A DNA stretch of 47,366 bases from Nevskia sp. (GTDB taxonomy: Bacteria > Pseudomonadota > Gammaproteobacteria > Nevskiales > Nevskiaceae): NCBI RefSeq assembly GCF_023266035.1, contig NZ_JAHFRY010000017.1, positions 1-47,366 of the forward strand. Reading direction: 5' to 3'. The notes beneath the pieces are model-generated. The model did no database searches. It saw only the letters and a program-made list of their open reading frames with translations, and was not told the origin of the DNA. Positions 30,548 through 43,640 of the stretch are shown one piece after another; within the stretch, counting starts at the first letter, position 1, and every line of letters begins with the position of its first letter. A program made the translations under genes and the position numbers.

Positions 30548-31389
30548 GGTTTGGCAGTGCGGTCCAGCACGTCGATGATTTCCTTGACTACCAGATCCGG
30601 CCGGTTCCAGAGCACGAAATGGCCCTGGTCCGGCACGACGACGACCTTGCCGCTCGGCTTCGGCAACACCTTCTCGGCATAGGCCGCCGTGCGCGGATCG
30701 ACCAGTTCGTCCTTGGCGCCCTGGATGACGGTGATCGGCATCTTCAGGTTCGCCCAGCGCGGCGTCTGCTTTTCCAGTTCGCCCACCAGCGGCATGATTT
30801 CCTGATTGGATGCGACGAAATCATTCGGCGCGATCAGCTTGACCAGCCACAGGGTCATTGCGAGGTTGTACCAGCGCGGCTGCTCGGTATTCGGGTCGAT
30901 CGACGGCGCCACCAGCACCGCGCCGCGCACCTGTTCGGGATAGCGCATCGCCAGTTCAGCGCCGATCGGCCCGCCCAGCGAATGGCCGACCAGCAGGGTC
31001 GGCGCGCCGGGGCCGGCCAGCAGCGGCGCCAGCAGGCGCGCCTGATCGGCCATCTGCGGCGCAACACGACCGGGATCGGAAGCGCCGAAACCGGGACGGT
31101 CGACGGAGATCATCGTCGCCCGCTTCTGCAGTTCTGGATCGGCCATGTAGTGCGCCCAGGCCTTCCAGCCACCCGGCGTGCCGTGCAGGAACAGGATGCG
31201 CGCCGGGCCGTTGCCGATCTGCCAGTAATGGATGGTCCGATCGTCGATCTGGTAGCTGTGTTCCACCGGCTTCGGTGGCTGCGGAAACAGCTCGTCGACC
31301 GAGCCCATCGGATACGGCGGATTCTTCGCGGCAACCGCAGCGCTGATCAGCAGCAGACTGCAGGCAACGATCCAACGTCCGAAGCGCAT
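30544..31389 (-). CDS. Exported alpha/beta hydrolase
   Basis: 'MRFGRWIVACSLLLISAAVAA' signal peptide; 'LFLHGTPGGW', 'LVGHSLGGPIGAE', 'VVVPDQGHFVLWN'. Confidence 0.88.
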   Translation of the reverse strand: MRFGRWIVACSLLLISAAVAAKNPPYPMGSVDELFPQPPKPVEHSYQIDDRTIHYWQIGNGPARILFLHGTPGGWKAWAHYMADPELQKRATMISVDRPGFGASDPGRVAPQMADQARLLAPLLAGPGAPTLLVGHSLGGPIGAELAMRYPEQVRGAVLVAPSIDPNTEQPRWYNLAMTLWLVKLIAPNDFVASNQEIMPLVGELEKQTPRWANLKMPITVIQGAKDELVDPRTAAYAEKVLPKPSGKVVVVPDQGHFVLWNRPDLVVKEIIDVLDRTAKP

Positions 31390-31399
31390 GGATTTCTTC

Positions 31400-32194
31400 T
31401 CAGACCGCAACGGGAGCCTTGATATGCGGATGCGGCTCGTAGCCGCTGAGCGTGAAATCTTCCAGCTTGAAGCCGAACAGATCGGTGACCGCCGGGTTGA
31501 TCGTCATCGTCGGCAGCGCTCGCGTTTCGCGGCTCAGCTGCAGGCGCGCCTGATCGAGATGGTTCGAGTACAGGTGGCAATCGCCGCCGGTCCAGACGAA
31601 ATCGCCCGGCTTCAGTCCTGCAACCTGGGCGATCATCAAGGTCAGCAGCGCATAGCTGGCGATGTTGAATGGCACGCCGAGGAAGATGTCGGCACTGCGC
31701 TGGTAAAGCTGGCAGCTGAGCTTGCCGTCGGCGACATAGAACTGGAACAGCGCGTGGCAGGGCATCAGCGCCATCTTGTCCAGCTCGCCGACATTCCAGG
31801 CCGAGACCAGCAGACGACGCGAGTCCGGCGTCTTTTTCAGCTGCTCGAGCAGCTGCTTGATCTGGTCGACATGGCGGCCGTCGGCGGTCGGCCAGCTGCG
31901 CCACTGGCGGCCGTAGACCGGGCCGAGCTCGCCTTGCTCGTCCGCCCATTCGTCCCAGATCGAGACGCCGTGTTCTTTCAAGAACGCGGTGTTGGTGTCG
32001 CCGCGAAGAAACCAGAGCAGCTCCACGGCGATCGACTTCAGATGCAGCTTCTTGGTCGTCAGCATCGGGAAGCCCTGGGCCAGATCGAAACGCATCTGGT
32101 GGCCAAACACCGAGCGAGTGCCGGTGCCGGTGCGGTCGGTCTTTTCGGTGCCGGTGTCGAGCACCCGCTGCATCAGGTCGAGGTATTGGCGCAT
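31400..32194 (-). CDS. thyA: Thymidylate synthase
   Basis: '[38 protein letters not shown]', '[14 protein letters not shown]'. Confidence 0.96.
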   Translation of the reverse strand: MRQYLDLMQRVLDTGTEKTDRTGTGTRSVFGHQMRFDLAQGFPMLTTKKLHLKSIAVELLWFLRGDTNTAFLKEHGVSIWDEWADEQGELGPVYGRQWRSWPTADGRHVDQIKQLLEQLKKTPDSRRLLVSAWNVGELDKMALMPCHALFQFYVADGKLSCQLYQRSADIFLGVPFNIASYALLTLMIAQVAGLKPGDFVWTGGDCHLYSNHLDQARLQLSRETRALPTMTINPAVTDLFGFKLEDFTLSGYEPHPHIKAPVAV

Positions 32195-32198
32195 CGTC

Positions 32199-33008
32199 TC
32201 AAACCTTGTTTCGTTGGTAGGCCACGATCATCAGCGTGATGCCGGCCAGCAGCATCGGCACGCAGAGCTGCATCCCCATCGTGAACCACGAAGTGCCGTA
32301 CAGGTAGCCCAGCTGGCTGTCCGGCACGCGAACGAATTCGACGGCGAAACGGAACGTGCCGTAAAGGATCAGGAACAGGCCGCTGATCGCCATCCGGGGA
32401 CGCGGCTTCGAGCCGAACCACCACAGGATCAGCAGCATCGCCAGGCCTTCGAGCCCGGCTTCGTAGAGCATGCTCGGATGGCGCGGCAGGCCGTCACCAA
32501 GCTTCGGGAAAATCATGCCCCAGGGCAGCGTGGTCGGCGCGCCGTACAGCTCGCCGTTGATGAAATTGCCGATGCGGCCGGTCAGCAGACCGAACGGCGC
32601 GGTCACCGCGATGAAGTCGGTGACCGTCCAGAAACTCAGCTTGTGCTGGATCGCGTAGACCTGCATCGCTACCAGCACGCCGATCAGGCCGCCGTGGAAG
32701 GACATGCCGCCTTCCCAGATCCGGAAGATCACCAGCGGATCCTTGAGGAAGATCAGCTCGCCGGCCTTGTCGACGTTGTAGAAGAACGTGTAGCCGATAC
32801 GACCGCCGAGGATCACCCCGAGCACGCCGTAGAACAGCACATCCGACACCCGTTCCGGCGTCCAGAATTTCAGCCAGTCGTAACGGCCGCGCCGGCAGCT
32901 CAGCCAGTAGAAACCGGCAAAGCCGAGCAGATACATGATCCCGTACCAATGGATCTTGACCGGCCCGAGCGCCAGCGCGATGGGGTTGAAATCAGGGTGC
33001 GTCAGCAT
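32199..33008 (-). CDS. lgt: Prolipoprotein diacylglyceryl transferase
   Basis: '[23 protein letters not shown]', '[13 protein letters not shown]', '[13 protein letters not shown]'; start MLTHPDF at 33008. Confidence 0.95.
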   Translation of the reverse strand: MLTHPDFNPIALALGPVKIHWYGIMYLLGFAGFYWLSCRRGRYDWLKFWTPERVSDVLFYGVLGVILGGRIGYTFFYNVDKAGELIFLKDPLVIFRIWEGGMSFHGGLIGVLVAMQVYAIQHKLSFWTVTDFIAVTAPFGLLTGRIGNFINGELYGAPTTLPWGMIFPKLGDGLPRHPSMLYEAGLEGLAMLLILWWFGSKPRPRMAISGLFLILYGTFRFAVEFVRVPDSQLGYLYGTSWFTMGMQLCVPMLLAGITLMIVAYQRNKV

Positions 33009-33040
33009 GCCGGTGACCGTTCGACGGGAGCGAGCAGATT

Positions 33041-34237
33041 CTAGGAGAACTGCTCGTTGATCGAGCTGGCCACGAAACCCTTGAGGTAGCGGGTTTCGGG
33101 GATCGCCGGATGGACCGGATGATCCGGCCCCTGCTCCAGGGTTTCCAGGATCTGCAGGCGCTTCGCCGCCGCCCGCGATTCGCGCAGCAGCACGCGCTGC
33201 AGTTCGTCCGCGGCCAGATGGTGCGAACAGGAGCAGGACACCAGCACGCCGCCCGGGGTCAGCAGGTTCAGCGCGGCGCGATTCAGGCGGCCGTACAGAC
33301 CGAGGCCTTCCTCGTGATCGCGCTTGCGCTTGATCAGCGCCGGCGGATCGACGACCACGACATCGTAGCGGCGGCCATCGACGGCCAGCTGCTTCATGAC
33401 GTCGAGCGCATCGCCCTTGATGGTCTCGATCTTCTTGCCGTTCAGCGCGGCATTGCGTTCGGCAGCCGCCAGCGCCGGCGCCGAAGAATCGACGCAAGTT
33501 GCCGACGCGGCGCCGTGGCCGAGGCCGCGCAGTGCCCAGCCGCCGACATAGGAAAACACGTCGAGCACGGCGGAATCCGGCTTGATGTAGCGGGCCATGC
33601 GATCACGGTTGTCGCGCTGATCGAAGAACCAGCCGGTTTTCTGGCCACCGCGCATCGCGATCTCGAACTTCACACCGGATTCGTCGATGACCACGGTTTC
33701 CGGCACGTCGCCGACTTCCTCGACGTACAGAGGCAGGTTCTCGGCTTCGCGGGAGGCGCTGTCGTTGCGCAGCACGATGCCGCGCGGCGAGAACGTCGAC
33801 TGCAAGGCTTCGATCAGGCGCGGTTTCAGGTGCTCCATGCCGGCGGTGCCGATCTGCACCACCAGCACGTCGCCGTAGCGATCGACGACCAGGCCCGGCA
33901 GGCCGTCGGCCTCGCCGAACACCAAGCGGTAGAACGGCTGGCTGTACAGCTTTTCGCGCAGCGAAGCCGCAGCCTGCAGCCTGCGCGACAGCCATTCGGC
34001 GTCGAACACGGCGTCGTACTGGCCGGTCAGCAGGCGGCCGCAGAGCAGGGCTTGAGGATTGATGTAGCCGGCGCCGATCGGCTTGCCGCGACCATCCTCG
34101 AAGCGACACAGGCTGCCGGCGGTGACCGACTTGATCGGCGTACGGGCCGTGTCGATTTCGTTGGAGTAGATCCACAGGTGGCCCGCACGCAGGCGACGGT
34201 CCTCCTGGGTTTTCAGGCGGATGATTAAATTTGACAA
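33041..34237 (-). CDS. rlmI: 23S rRNA (cytosine) methyltransferase, RlmI-like
   Basis: PUA-like N-terminus '[13 protein letters not shown]', '[14 protein letters not shown]', '[12 protein letters not shown]'; predicted TTG start. Confidence 0.87.
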   Translation of the reverse strand: MSNLIIRLKTQEDRRLRAGHLWIYSNEIDTARTPIKSVTAGSLCRFEDGRGKPIGAGYINPQALLCGRLLTGQYDAVFDAEWLSRRLQAAASLREKLYSQPFYRLVFGEADGLPGLVVDRYGDVLVVQIGTAGMEHLKPRLIEALQSTFSPRGIVLRNDSASREAENLPLYVEEVGDVPETVVIDESGVKFEIAMRGGQKTGWFFDQRDNRDRMARYIKPDSAVLDVFSYVGGWALRGLGHGAASATCVDSSAPALAAAERNAALNGKKIETIKGDALDVMKQLAVDGRRYDVVVVDPPALIKRKRDHEEGLGLYGRLNRAALNLLTPGGVLVSCSCSHHLAADELQRVLLRESRAAAKRLQILETLEQGPDHPVHPAIPETRYLKGFVASSINEQFS

Positions 34238-34396
34238 GGGAGGAGGTCGGGTAAAGCCCGTGACAGGGTGTCATCGGGTAGGTGTTCTGCGTATCATACC
34301 GATCATCTGAAAAAAGACCCCTCCCGCGGTGTTTTGTCGCTAGTCGACACCGCGCTTAGGGCTAGTGCCAACGATCTTGCAAGAGAGCGAGCGGGC

Positions 34397-34855
34397 GTGG
34401 AATTCATAAGCTCATACACCCCCCAAACCTGGGCCTTCGGCCTCTATGTCGGCGCCGTGCTGTTCGTCGTCGCCTTGATGGTCGGGCTTTCGTCGGTGCT
34501 CGGCAGCCGCAACAACGGCCGGGCGAAGAACGAGGCGTTCGAGTCCGGTGTGGTCGGCGTCGGTGGCGGTCATCTGCGCTTTTCCGCCAAGTTCTATCTG
34601 GTGGCGATGTTCTTCGTGATCTTCGATCTCGAAGCGGTGTTCCTGTATGCCTGGGCCGTGTCGATCCGCGAAAGCGGCTGGGCCGGTTATATCGAGGCCT
34701 GCATCTTCATTGCCGTGCTGCTGATCGGCCTCGCCTATGTCTGGCGTCTGGGTGGTCTGGACTGGGCGCCGAAAACGCTCGCCGGCCGCCGCAGCCTGCC
34801 GCAGCTGAATCCGCCTGCCGATGTCGTGGTACCCCCTCCGCCAGTCAAGAATTGA
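34397..34855 (+). CDS. nuoA: NADH-quinone oxidoreductase subunit A
   Basis: '[42 protein letters not shown]'; GTG start. Confidence 0.93.
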   Translation: MEFISSYTPQTWAFGLYVGAVLFVVALMVGLSSVLGSRNNGRAKNEAFESGVVGVGGGHLRFSAKFYLVAMFFVIFDLEAVFLYAWAVSIRESGWAGYIEACIFIAVLLIGLAYVWRLGGLDWAPKTLAGRRSLPQLNPPADVVVPPPPVKN

Positions 34856-34880
34856 CCAGCCAGCGCCCTTTCGATTGACC

Positions 34881-35543
34881 ATGGAATACGCCTTAAAGCG
34901 CATCGACAAGAACGGCCAGACTCACTCCCCGACCCCGCCCGGCGTCAATTCCGGCGAGGGCTACATCGAGGACGAGGTCAGCAAGAACATCGTGCTGACC
35001 AAGCTGTCCGATCTGGTCAACTGGAGCCGCAAGAACTCGATCTGGCCGTACAACTTCGGCATTTCCTGCTGCTACGTGGAAATGGCGACGGCGTTCACCG
35101 CCGTCCACGATCTGGCCCGTTTCGGTTCCGAAGTCATTCGCGCGTCGCCACGCCAGGCCGACCTGATCGTCATCGCCGGCACCTGTTTCCAGAAGATGGC
35201 CCCGGTCGTGCAGCGCCTGTACGAGCAGATGCTCGAGCCGCGCTGGGTGATCTCGATGGGTTCCTGCGCCAATTCAGGCGGCATGTACGACATCTATTCC
35301 GTGGTTCAGGGCGTCGACAAGTTCCTGCCGGTGGACGTCTACATTCCCGGCTGCCCGCCGCGCCCGGAAGCCTTCCTGCAGGCGCTGCTGCTACTGCAGG
35401 ACTCGATCACCGCCGAACAGCGTCCGCTGTCCTGGGTGGTTGGGGATCAAGGCGTTTACCGCAAGCCGATGCCGGCCGAGCGTGATCGCAAGCAGGCGGC
35501 CCGCAATGCGGAGACGATTCTGCGCAGCCCCGATTCGGTCTGA
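34881..35543 (+). CDS. nuoB: NADH-quinone oxidoreductase subunit B
   Basis: '[13 protein letters not shown]', '[18 protein letters not shown]', '[10 protein letters not shown]', '[23 protein letters not shown]'. Confidence 0.95.
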   Translation: MEYALKRIDKNGQTHSPTPPGVNSGEGYIEDEVSKNIVLTKLSDLVNWSRKNSIWPYNFGISCCYVEMATAFTAVHDLARFGSEVIRASPRQADLIVIAGTCFQKMAPVVQRLYEQMLEPRWVISMGSCANSGGMYDIYSVVQGVDKFLPVDVYIPGCPPRPEAFLQALLLLQDSITAEQRPLSWVVGDQGVYRKPMPAERDRKQAARNAETILRSPDSV

Positions 35544-35555
35544 GGTCGCATACAG

Positions 35556-37346
35556 ATGGCCGACGACGCCCCTCTGAAGAACCCCAACATCCGTCCGCCG
35601 GTGGTGCTGCCACCGGTGGTGCGCGAGCTGTTCGATCGCTTCGGCGAAACCAACCTCGTCTACCAGGCTTCGAAAGACGATTGCCCGACCGTCTGGGTGC
35701 CGCTGGAAATTCGCGACCAGGTGCTGGTGTTCCTGAAGCACCACGTGTCGCGTCCCTACAAGATGCTGCTGGACTTCCACGCCGTTGACGAGCGCATGCG
35801 CCGCAACCGGCAGGGCATGCCGGCATCGGACTTCACGCTGTTCTATCACCTGCTGTCGATCGACCGGAATTCCGACGTCCGCATCAAGGTGGCGCTGATC
35901 GGCGAGTACCCGGTGGTCAAGTCGATCACCAACATCTGGGCCAACGCGAACTGGTACGAACGCGAAACCTGGGACCTGTTCGGCATCAAATTCGAAGGCC
36001 ATCCGAACCTGCAGCGCATCCTGCTGCCGCGTTACTGGAAGGGTCACCCGCTGCGCAAGGACTACCCGGCGCGCGCGACCGAGTTCGATCCTTACCTGCT
36101 GACCGCCGGTCGTCAGGACGAGGAGCAGAACGCGCTGATGTTCAACCCCGAGGAATGGGGCATGAAGCGGTCCGAGAAGGACCACGACTACATGTTCCTG
36201 AATCTCGGCCCGAACCATCCATCCGCTCACGGTGCCTTCCGCATCGTGCTGCAGCTCGATGGTGAAGAGATCGTCGACTGCGTTCCGGACATCGGCTACC
36301 ACCATCGTGGTGCCGAGAAAATGGCCGAGCGCCAGTCCTGGCACACGTTCATTCCGTACACCGACCGCATCGACTACCTCGGCGGCGTGATGAACAACCT
36401 GCCCTACGTGCTCGCGGTCGAGCGCCTGGCGGGCATCAAGGTGCCGGCGCGAGTCGAAGCGATCCGCGTGATGATGGTCGAGTTCTTCCGCATCACCTCG
36501 CACCTGCTGTTCCTCGGCACGTTCATCCAGGACGTCGGCGCGATGACGCCGATCTTCTTCATGTTCACCGACCGGCAGAAAGCCTATGACGTGATCGAGT
36601 CGATCTGCGGCTTCCGCATGCATCCGGCCTGGTTCCGCATCGGCGGCGTCGCCCACGATCTGCCGCAGGGCTGGGATCGCAAGGTCAAGGAATTCCTCGA
36701 CTGGTTCCCGAAGCGGCTCGACGAATACCAGCGCGCCGCGCTCGACAACTCGATCCTGCGCAATCGCACGGTCAACGTCGCCCAGTACAACGCCGAAGAA
36801 GCCATCGAATGGGGCATCACCGGCCCCGGTCTGCGCGCCACCGGCGTCGATTACGACCTGCGCAAGAAGCGGCCGTATTCAGGCTACGAGAACTTCGAGT
36901 TCGAAGTACCGCTCGGCAGCAAGGGCGATGCTTTCGATCGCGCGATCGTCCGCATCAACGAGATGCGCGAAAGCTGCAAGATCATTCGCCAGTGTCTGAG
37001 CCACATGCCGGCCGGCCCGTACAAGGCCGATCACCCGCTGACCTGTCCGCCGCCGAAAGAGCGGACCCTGAAGGACATCGAAACCCTGATCACCCACTTC
37101 CTCGGCGTCAGCTGGGGACCGGTGATGCCGGCGAACGAGTCCTGCCAGCTGATCGAAGCGACCAAGGGCATCAACAGCTACTACCTGACGTCCGATGGCT
37201 CGACGATGAGCTACCGCACGCGCATCCGCACGCCGAGCTTCGCGCACCTGCAGGCGATCCCCTACATCATCAAGGGAGCCATGATCCCCGATCTGATCAT
37301 GCTGCTCGCCACCATTGACTTCGTGATGGCCGATGTCGACCGCTAA
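35556..37346 (+). CDS. nuoCD: NADH-quinone oxidoreductase fused subunit C/D
   Basis: NuoC '[26 protein letters not shown]...HPLRKDYPA' then NuoD '[25 protein letters not shown]' in one frame. Confidence 0.95.
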   Translation: MADDAPLKNPNIRPPVVLPPVVRELFDRFGETNLVYQASKDDCPTVWVPLEIRDQVLVFLKHHVSRPYKMLLDFHAVDERMRRNRQGMPASDFTLFYHLLSIDRNSDVRIKVALIGEYPVVKSITNIWANANWYERETWDLFGIKFEGHPNLQRILLPRYWKGHPLRKDYPARATEFDPYLLTAGRQDEEQNALMFNPEEWGMKRSEKDHDYMFLNLGPNHPSAHGAFRIVLQLDGEEIVDCVPDIGYHHRGAEKMAERQSWHTFIPYTDRIDYLGGVMNNLPYVLAVERLAGIKVPARVEAIRVMMVEFFRITSHLLFLGTFIQDVGAMTPIFFMFTDRQKAYDVIESICGFRMHPAWFRIGGVAHDLPQGWDRKVKEFLDWFPKRLDEYQRAALDNSILRNRTVNVAQYNAEEAIEWGITGPGLRATGVDYDLRKKRPYSGYENFEFEVPLGSKGDAFDRAIVRINEMRESCKIIRQCLSHMPAGPYKADHPLTCPPPKERTLKDIETLITHFLGVSWGPVMPANESCQLIEATKGINSYYLTSDGSTMSYRTRIRTPSFAHLQAIPYIIKGAMIPDLIMLLATIDFVMADVDR

Positions 37347-37893
37347 CGTGACTCCCAGCTCCAGCCCTACCGTGATGAAGCTGGCCGACCTCGTGGCCGG
37401 CCAGAGCCTGCCGGCGACGCCGCCCTACGTGATGTCCGACGAGGAACGGCACGAGATCGAGCACTGCCTGCATCACTACGACGACAACCGCGCCGCGTCG
37501 ATCGACGCGCTGAAGATCGTCCAGAAGAAGCACGGCTGGGTGCCAGACGCCGCGATCGCCAAGATCGGCGAGCTGATCGGCATTCCGGCCGCCGATGTCG
37601 AAGGCGTTGCGACCTTCTACAACCTGATCTTCCGCCGGCCGGTCGGCCGCAATGTGATCAAGATCTGCGACAGCATTTCCTGCTACCTGACCGGTTACGA
37701 CGAAGTTCGCGAAGCGATCAGCGCCCATCTGCGCATCAATCTCGGCCAGACCACCGCGGACAACCGTTTCACCCTGCTGCCGATCTGCTGTCTCGGTGCC
37801 TGCGACAAGGGCCCGGTCGCGATGATCAACGACGACACTGTCGTGAACCTGTCGCCCGAGACGATTCCCGCCTTGCTGGAGCAGTACAAGTGA
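37333..37893 (+). CDS. nuoE: NADH-quinone oxidoreductase subunit E
   Basis: '[34 protein letters not shown]', '[17 protein letters not shown]'. Confidence 0.94.
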   Translation: MSTANVTPSSSPTVMKLADLVAGQSLPATPPYVMSDEERHEIEHCLHHYDDNRAASIDALKIVQKKHGWVPDAAIAKIGELIGIPAADVEGVATFYNLIFRRPVGRNVIKICDSISCYLTGYDEVREAISAHLRINLGQTTADNRFTLLPICCLGACDKGPVAMINDDTVVNLSPETIPALLEQYK

Positions 37894-39203
37894 CTGCCAC
37901 GTCCCAAAGTAATCTTGCCGAAACCAAGCCGCTGACCGCCAACATCGTTGCCGGTCGGGCGCCGCTGAACCTGAAGGAATACTCGGCCGCCGGTGGTTAC
38001 CGCGCGGTACGCAAGGCGCTGAAGGAAATGGCGCCGGGCGATGTCACCAAGGCGGTCAAGGACGCCAATCTGCGCGGCCGTGGCGGCGCCGGCTTCCCGA
38101 CCGGCGTCAAATGGGGTCTGGTGCCGAGCCTGGAAAAATCGCCGGGCAGCCGTTATCTGGTCTGCAATGCCGACGAGATGGAGCCGGGCACCTTCAAGGA
38201 TCGCCTGCTGATGGAGTCCGATCCGCATTCGCTGGTCGAAGCGATGATCGTCGCCGGCTATGCGATCCAGGCCACCCGCGCCTACATCTTCCTGCGTGGC
38301 GAATACATCGAAGCGGCGAAGAACCTGAATGCCGCGATTGCCGAAGCGAACGCCGCCGGCTTTCTCGGCAAGGACATCCTCGGCTCCGGCTGGAGCATGG
38401 ACCTGCACGTCCATACCGGCGCCGGCCGTTACATCTGCGGTGAAGAAACCGCGCTGATCAATTCGCTGGAAGGCCGCCGCGCCAATCCGCGCGCCAAGCC
38501 GCCGTTCCCGGCGATCGCCGGCCTGTGGGGCAAGCCGACGGTGGTCAACAACGTCGAGTCGCTGTGCAATGTCCAGCACATCGTCAACAACGGTTCGGCC
38601 TGGTTCCTGGGACTCAATCAGGGCAAGAGCAAGGACGGCGGCACCAAGCTTTACGGCGTCTCCGGCCGCGCCAGGAAGACCGGGCTGTGGGAACTGCCGA
38701 TCGGCACCACGGCGCGGGAAATCCTCGAAGTGCACGCCGGCGGCATGAAGGACGGACTGAAGCTCAAGGCCTGGCTGCCGGGCGGCGCTTCGACCGACTT
38801 CCTGATGCCCGAACATCTCGATCTGGCGATGGATTTCGACACCATCGCCAAGGCGGGATCGCGCATGGGCACCGGCCTGCTGACCGTGGTCGATGACCGC
38901 CAGAACATGGTCAGCGTGGTCCGCAATCTGGAAGATTTCTTCGCTCGCGAATCCTGCGGCTGGTGCACGCCCTGCCGGGACGGCCTGCCGTGGACCTACA
39001 AGACGCTGGTTGCGATGGAGCGCGGCGAAGGACGGCCGGGCGACATCGAGATGCTCGAAAAGATGACCCGCTTCCTGGCCCCCGGCCGCCCGTTCTGCGC
39101 GCATGCGCCGGGTGCGATGGAGCCGCTGCAATCGGCACTGAAGTTCTTCCGCGGCGAGTTCGAAGCCACGATCCGGAAGCAGTCGCCGCAGGTGGCAGCG
39201 TGA
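37890..39203 (+). CDS. nuoF: NADH-quinone oxidoreductase subunit F
   Basis: '[15 protein letters not shown]', '[14 protein letters not shown]', '[12 protein letters not shown]'; GTGA overlap with nuoE. Confidence 0.95.
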   Translation: MTATSQSNLAETKPLTANIVAGRAPLNLKEYSAAGGYRAVRKALKEMAPGDVTKAVKDANLRGRGGAGFPTGVKWGLVPSLEKSPGSRYLVCNADEMEPGTFKDRLLMESDPHSLVEAMIVAGYAIQATRAYIFLRGEYIEAAKNLNAAIAEANAAGFLGKDILGSGWSMDLHVHTGAGRYICGEETALINSLEGRRANPRAKPPFPAIAGLWGKPTVVNNVESLCNVQHIVNNGSAWFLGLNQGKSKDGGTKLYGVSGRARKTGLWELPIGTTAREILEVHAGGMKDGLKLKAWLPGGASTDFLMPEHLDLAMDFDTIAKAGSRMGTGLLTVVDDRQNMVSVVRNLEDFFARESCGWCTPCRDGLPWTYKTLVAMERGEGRPGDIEMLEKMTRFLAPGRPFCAHAPGAMEPLQSALKFFRGEFEATIRKQSPQVAA

Positions 39204-39208
39204 GTGCC

Positions 39209-39319
39209 GCAGTGGCCAGTGGCCGGTGGTCCGTGGTCGATAACGACGCGCAACCGATTGCCCGCCTCATCCCCTGCTTTTCTTTCACTGGCCACTGGCC
39301 ACTAGCCACTGGACACTGC
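39209..39319. repeat. Imperfect long inverted-repeat element inserted between nuoF and nuoG
   Basis: Left GCAGTGGCCAGTGGCCGGTGGTCCGTGG versus reverse complement of the right arm GCAGTGTCCAGTGGCTAGTGGCCAGTGG; GTGGCCA-rich arms about 30 nt each around about 50 nt. Confidence 0.65.
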
Positions 39320-39324
39320 TTCTG

Positions 39325-42075
39325 ATGGCCATCATTCACGTAGACGGCAAGGAATTCACGGTAGACGGAGCAGACAACCTCCTTCAGGCCTGCCTGAGCC
39401 TCGGGCTCGACATTCCGTATTTCTGCTGGCACCCGGCGCTCGGCAGCGTCGGCTCCTGTCGCCAGTGCGCGGTCAAACAGTATCGCGACGAAAACGACAC
39501 CGTCGGCCGCATCGTCATGTCCTGCATGTCGCCGGCCAGCGACGGCACCTACATCACCATCGACGATGCCGAATCGAAGTCGTTCCGCGAAAGCGTCGTC
39601 GAATGGCTGATGTCCAACCATCCGCACGACTGCCCGGTCTGCGAAGAAGGCGGCCATTGCCATCTGCAGGACATGACGGTGATGACCGGCCATGCCGCGC
39701 GCACCTATCGCTTCACCAAGCGCACCCACAACAACCAGGACCTCGGCCCGTTTATCGGTCACGAGATGAACCGCTGCATCGCCTGCTATCGCTGCGTCCG
39801 TTATTACAAGGATTACGCCGGCGGCAAGGATCTCGGCGTCTATGGCTCGGCGAGCCGCGTCTACTTCGGCCGCGCCGAAGACGGCGTGCTGGAATCGGAA
39901 TTCTCGGGAAATCTCACCGAGGTCTGCCCGACCGGTGTGTTCACCGACAAGACCCACAGCGAGCGCTACAACCGCAAGTGGGACATGCAGTTCGCACCCA
40001 GCATCTGCCAGGGCTGCTCGGTGGGCTGCAACATCTCGCCCGGTGAACGCTACGGCGAACTGCGCCGCATCGAGAACCGCTACAACGGCACCGTCAACCA
40101 CTATTTCCTCTGCGATCGTGGCCGCTTCGGCTATGGCTACGTCAACAACAAGGACCGTCCGCGCCAGCCGATGCTGAAGCGTGATGGCCAGTTCGCGACG
40201 ATCAGCGTCGACGACGCACTGCTCAATGCCGCGAACCTGCTGAAGACGGCGAAGGGTGCCAATGGAGGCGTTATTGGCATCGGTTCGCCGCGCGCCAGCC
40301 TCGAATCGAATTTCGCGCTGCGCCAGCTGGTCGGCGCCGGCAACTACTTCGATGGCCACGCCGCGGCCGTTGGCGTGCTGGTCAAGCGCATTGCCGAAGT
40401 ACTGCGCACCGGCCCGGTGCCGACGGGCAGCCTGCGCGGCATCGAATCGGCCGACGCTGCCTTCGTGCTCGGCGAGGACGTGATGAACACCGCTGCCCGG
40501 GTTGCGATGGCGCTGCGCCAGGTCGCCCGCGGCAAGGCGACGCAGATGGCCGCCGAGAAGCACATCCCGGAATGGCAGGCGATCGCGATCGCCGACATCG
40601 GCCAGCACCACAAGCATCCGATCTTCATCGCCACGCCGGATGCCACGCGCATCGACGAACTGGCGAAGGAAACCGTCCGTGCTGCACCGGCCGATCTCGC
40701 CCGCCTCGGCTATGCCGTCGCCAACATCATCGACCCGGCCTCGCCCGCCGTCGCCGGCCTCGATGCGGAGACCGCCGAGCGCGCCCAGCGGATTGCCGAC
40801 ACCCTGCTCGCTTCGACCAAGGCAGTGATCGTCTCAGGCACCGGCGCCGGTTCGGAATCGGTGATCAACGCCGCCGCCAACGTCGCCTGGGCGCTGCATG
40901 CCCGCGGCAAGATCGTCGAGCTGATGCTGATCGTGCCGGAAGCGAACAGCCTCGGTACCGCGCTGATGGCGGCACCGAGCATCGACGAAGCCTTCAAGGC
41001 GATCGAATCGGGCAAGGCCGACACCCTGGTCGTGCTCGAGAACGATCTCTATCGCCGCGCGCCGAAGGCTCGTGTCGACGCCGTGCTGGCCAAGGCCAAG
41101 CTGATCGTCGTCGATCACCAGATGACCGAGACCGCCGAGCGCGCCGAACTGCTGCTGTCGGCGGGCAGCTTCGCCGAAGCCGATGGCACCCTGGTGTCGA
41201 ACGAAGGTCGCGCGCAGCGCTACTTCCAGGTTTACGACCCGGCCTACTACAAGCCGGAAACCAAGATCCGCGAAAGCTGGAACTGGCTGCACGGCGTGCG
41301 CGCCCAGCAGCTCGGCGCCTCGCCGGTCTGGGAACAGCTCGACCACGCGACGGCCGAAGTCGCCGCCGTGCTGCCAGTGCTGGCCGGTATCGTTCACGCC
41401 GCACCCAGTGCCAAGTTCCGCATCGGTGGCTTGAAGATCGCCCGCGAACCACATCGTTATTCCGGCCGCACCGCGATGCGCGCCAACCTGTCGGTGCACG
41501 AACCGCGTCAGCCGCAGGACGCCGATACCGCACTGGCGTTCTCGATGGAAGGCCACAACGGCGTGCAGGCCGGCGAACGTCCTGCTGCGCTGACGCCATT
41601 CGCCTGGGCACCCGGCTGGAACTCGCCGCAGTCCTGGAACAAGTATCAGGACGAAGTCGGTGGTCATTCGCTCGGCGGTGATGCCGGTGTGCGCTTGATC
41701 GAACCGGCCGCCAATGCGCCGAAGGTGCCGGCGTACGCGAATCACGTACCGGAAGCGTTCAAGGCCCGTGCGGGCGAGTTCCTCGTCGTTGCCTCGCAGC
41801 ATCTGTTCGGCAGCGACGAGCTGTCGGCGAAGGCAGTGCCGATGCAGAGTCGCATTCCGGCTGCGCATGTCGCGCTGAACTCGGCCGATGCCGAGGCGCT
41901 CGGTCTGGCCGATGGCGTGCTGGTCGAGGTTCAGATCGATGGGCAGACGATCCGTCTGCCGCTGCAGCGCCGCGCCGAACTCGCTGCCGGCACTGTCGCG
42001 ATGCCGATCCTGCCGGGCGTGCCGTTCACTGCCACCGGTGGCAACGCCAGGATCAGCGGAGCCGCGCGCGCATGA
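39325..42075 (+). CDS. nuoG: NADH-quinone oxidoreductase subunit G
   Basis: 2Fe-2S/4Fe-4S motifs '[20 protein letters not shown]', '[19 protein letters not shown]', '[13 protein letters not shown]', 'CQGCSVGCN'. Confidence 0.95.
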   Translation: MAIIHVDGKEFTVDGADNLLQACLSLGLDIPYFCWHPALGSVGSCRQCAVKQYRDENDTVGRIVMSCMSPASDGTYITIDDAESKSFRESVVEWLMSNHPHDCPVCEEGGHCHLQDMTVMTGHAARTYRFTKRTHNNQDLGPFIGHEMNRCIACYRCVRYYKDYAGGKDLGVYGSASRVYFGRAEDGVLESEFSGNLTEVCPTGVFTDKTHSERYNRKWDMQFAPSICQGCSVGCNISPGERYGELRRIENRYNGTVNHYFLCDRGRFGYGYVNNKDRPRQPMLKRDGQFATISVDDALLNAANLLKTAKGANGGVIGIGSPRASLESNFALRQLVGAGNYFDGHAAAVGVLVKRIAEVLRTGPVPTGSLRGIESADAAFVLGEDVMNTAARVAMALRQVARGKATQMAAEKHIPEWQAIAIADIGQHHKHPIFIATPDATRIDELAKETVRAAPADLARLGYAVANIIDPASPAVAGLDAETAERAQRIADTLLASTKAVIVSGTGAGSESVINAAANVAWALHARGKIVELMLIVPEANSLGTALMAAPSIDEAFKAIESGKADTLVVLENDLYRRAPKARVDAVLAKAKLIVVDHQMTETAERAELLLSAGSFAEADGTLVSNEGRAQRYFQVYDPAYYKPETKIRESWNWLHGVRAQQLGASPVWEQLDHATAEVAAVLPVLAGIVHAAPSAKFRIGGLKIAREPHRYSGRTAMRANLSVHEPRQPQDADTALAFSMEGHNGVQAGERPAALTPFAWAPGWNSPQSWNKYQDEVGGHSLGGDAGVRLIEPAANAPKVPAYANHVPEAFKARAGEFLVVASQHLFGSDELSAKAVPMQSRIPAAHVALNSADAEALGLADGVLVEVQIDGQTIRLPLQRRAELAAGTVAMPILPGVPFTATGGNARISGAARA

Positions 42076-43082
42076 CTGCGATCATCGAGTTCCTGACTGC
42101 TCCGGCGATCGTTGCGATCATCGTCGAGGTCCTCAAGGGCCTGGTGATCCTGTTCGGCATGGTCATCGTCGCCGCACTGCTGATCTGGATCGAGCGCCGC
42201 ATGCTCGGCCTCTGGCAGGACCGTTACGGCCCCAATCGCGTCGGTCCGTTCGGCTCGCTGCAGGTGGTCGCCGACATGGTCAAGATCTTCTTCAAGGAAG
42301 ACTGGATTCCGCCGTTCGTCGACAAGCCGACCTTCATCATGGCGCCGATGATCGCCATGGGCACGCTGATGCTGGCGTTCATGCTGATCCCGATCACGCC
42401 GACCTGGGGCGTGGCGCCGGACCTGTCGATCGGCGTGCTGTTCTTCTTCGCGATCGCCGGCCTCGAGGTCTACGCGGTAATGCTCGGCGGCTGGTCGTCG
42501 AACTCCAAGTACTCGCTGCTCGGTGGCCTGCGTTCGGCAGCACAGATGGTCAGCTACGAAGTGTTCATGGGCATCGCGCTGATGGGCGTGGTGATGTGGA
42601 CCGGCTCGTTCAAGCTCAGCGACATCGTCGCCTACCAGGCTCAGCACGGCTGGTTCATCGTGTCGCAGTTCTTCGGCTTCTGTACCTTCTCGCTGGCTTC
42701 GATCGCCGTGGTCCATCGCCATCCCTTCGATCTCCCCGAAGCCGAGCAGGAACTGGCGGCCGGCTATCACACCGAATATTCGGGCATGAAGTTCGGCATG
42801 TTCATGGTTGCCGAGTACGTGGGCGTGGTGCTGATCTCGGCCCTGCTGGTGACTCTGTTCTTCGGTGGCTGGCACGGCCCTGGCGTCGAAGCGATGCCCT
42901 GGCTCGCCTTCCCGTACTTCGCAGCCAAGACGCTGTTCTTCGTGGTGATCTTCATCCTGCTGCGCGCGGCCCTGCCCCGCCCGCGTTATGACCAGGTGAT
43001 GGCCGGCGGCTGGAAATTCTGCCTGCCGCTGTCGGTGATCAACATGCTGGTCACTGGCGCCTTCGTGCTCTCGAATCCGTAA
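42072..43082 (+). CDS. nuoH: NADH-quinone oxidoreductase subunit H
   Basis: '[38 protein letters not shown]', '[23 protein letters not shown]'. Confidence 0.96.
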   Translation: MTAIIEFLTAPAIVAIIVEVLKGLVILFGMVIVAALLIWIERRMLGLWQDRYGPNRVGPFGSLQVVADMVKIFFKEDWIPPFVDKPTFIMAPMIAMGTLMLAFMLIPITPTWGVAPDLSIGVLFFFAIAGLEVYAVMLGGWSSNSKYSLLGGLRSAAQMVSYEVFMGIALMGVVMWTGSFKLSDIVAYQAQHGWFIVSQFFGFCTFSLASIAVVHRHPFDLPEAEQELAAGYHTEYSGMKFGMFMVAEYVGVVLISALLVTLFFGGWHGPGVEAMPWLAFPYFAAKTLFFVVIFILLRAALPRPRYDQVMAGGWKFCLPLSVINMLVTGAFVLSNP

Positions 43083-43088
43083 AGACTC

Positions 43089-43625
43089 ATGAACGCAATC
43101 CTCGGCGGTATCTGGAGCAACCTGCGCAGCATGTGGATGGTGTTCACCCACAGCTGGCGCAAGCGCGACACCTTGATGTACCCGGAAGTACCGATCTACG
43201 TGCCGCCGCGCTACCGCGGACGCATCGTGCTGACCCGCGATCCGGATGGCGAAGAACGTTGTGTGGCCTGCAACCTGTGCGCGGCGGCCTGCCCGGTCGG
43301 CTGTATCAGCCTGCAGAAGGCCGAGCGTGAAGACGGCCGCTGGTATCCGGAATTCTTCCGCATCAATTTCTCGCGCTGCATCTTTTGCGGCTACTGCGAG
43401 GAAGCCTGCCCGACCAATGCGATCCAGCTGACTCCGGACTACGAGCTGGGCGAGTACCGGCGCCAGGATCTCGTCTACGAGAAGGAACACCTGCAGATCG
43501 CCGGTCCCGGCAAGTATCACGACTACAACTTCTATCGCGTGGCCGGCATGGCGATCGCAGGCAAGCCGAAGGGCGCTGCCGCGAACGAGACGCCGCCGGT
43601 CGATGTGAAATCGCTGCTGCCCTGA
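43089..43625 (+). CDS. nuoI: NADH-quinone oxidoreductase subunit I
   Basis: '[16 protein letters not shown]' and '[16 protein letters not shown]'. Confidence 0.96.
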   Translation: MNAILGGIWSNLRSMWMVFTHSWRKRDTLMYPEVPIYVPPRYRGRIVLTRDPDGEERCVACNLCAAACPVGCISLQKAEREDGRWYPEFFRINFSRCIFCGYCEEACPTNAIQLTPDYELGEYRRQDLVYEKEHLQIAGPGKYHDYNFYRVAGMAIAGKPKGAAANETPPVDVKSLLP

Positions 43626-43640
43626 GCCCGGACGATCATC

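Noticed and set aside
35556-37346. nuoC-nuoD fusion as a novelty
   Set aside because: NuoCD fusion is well known (e.g. E. coli).
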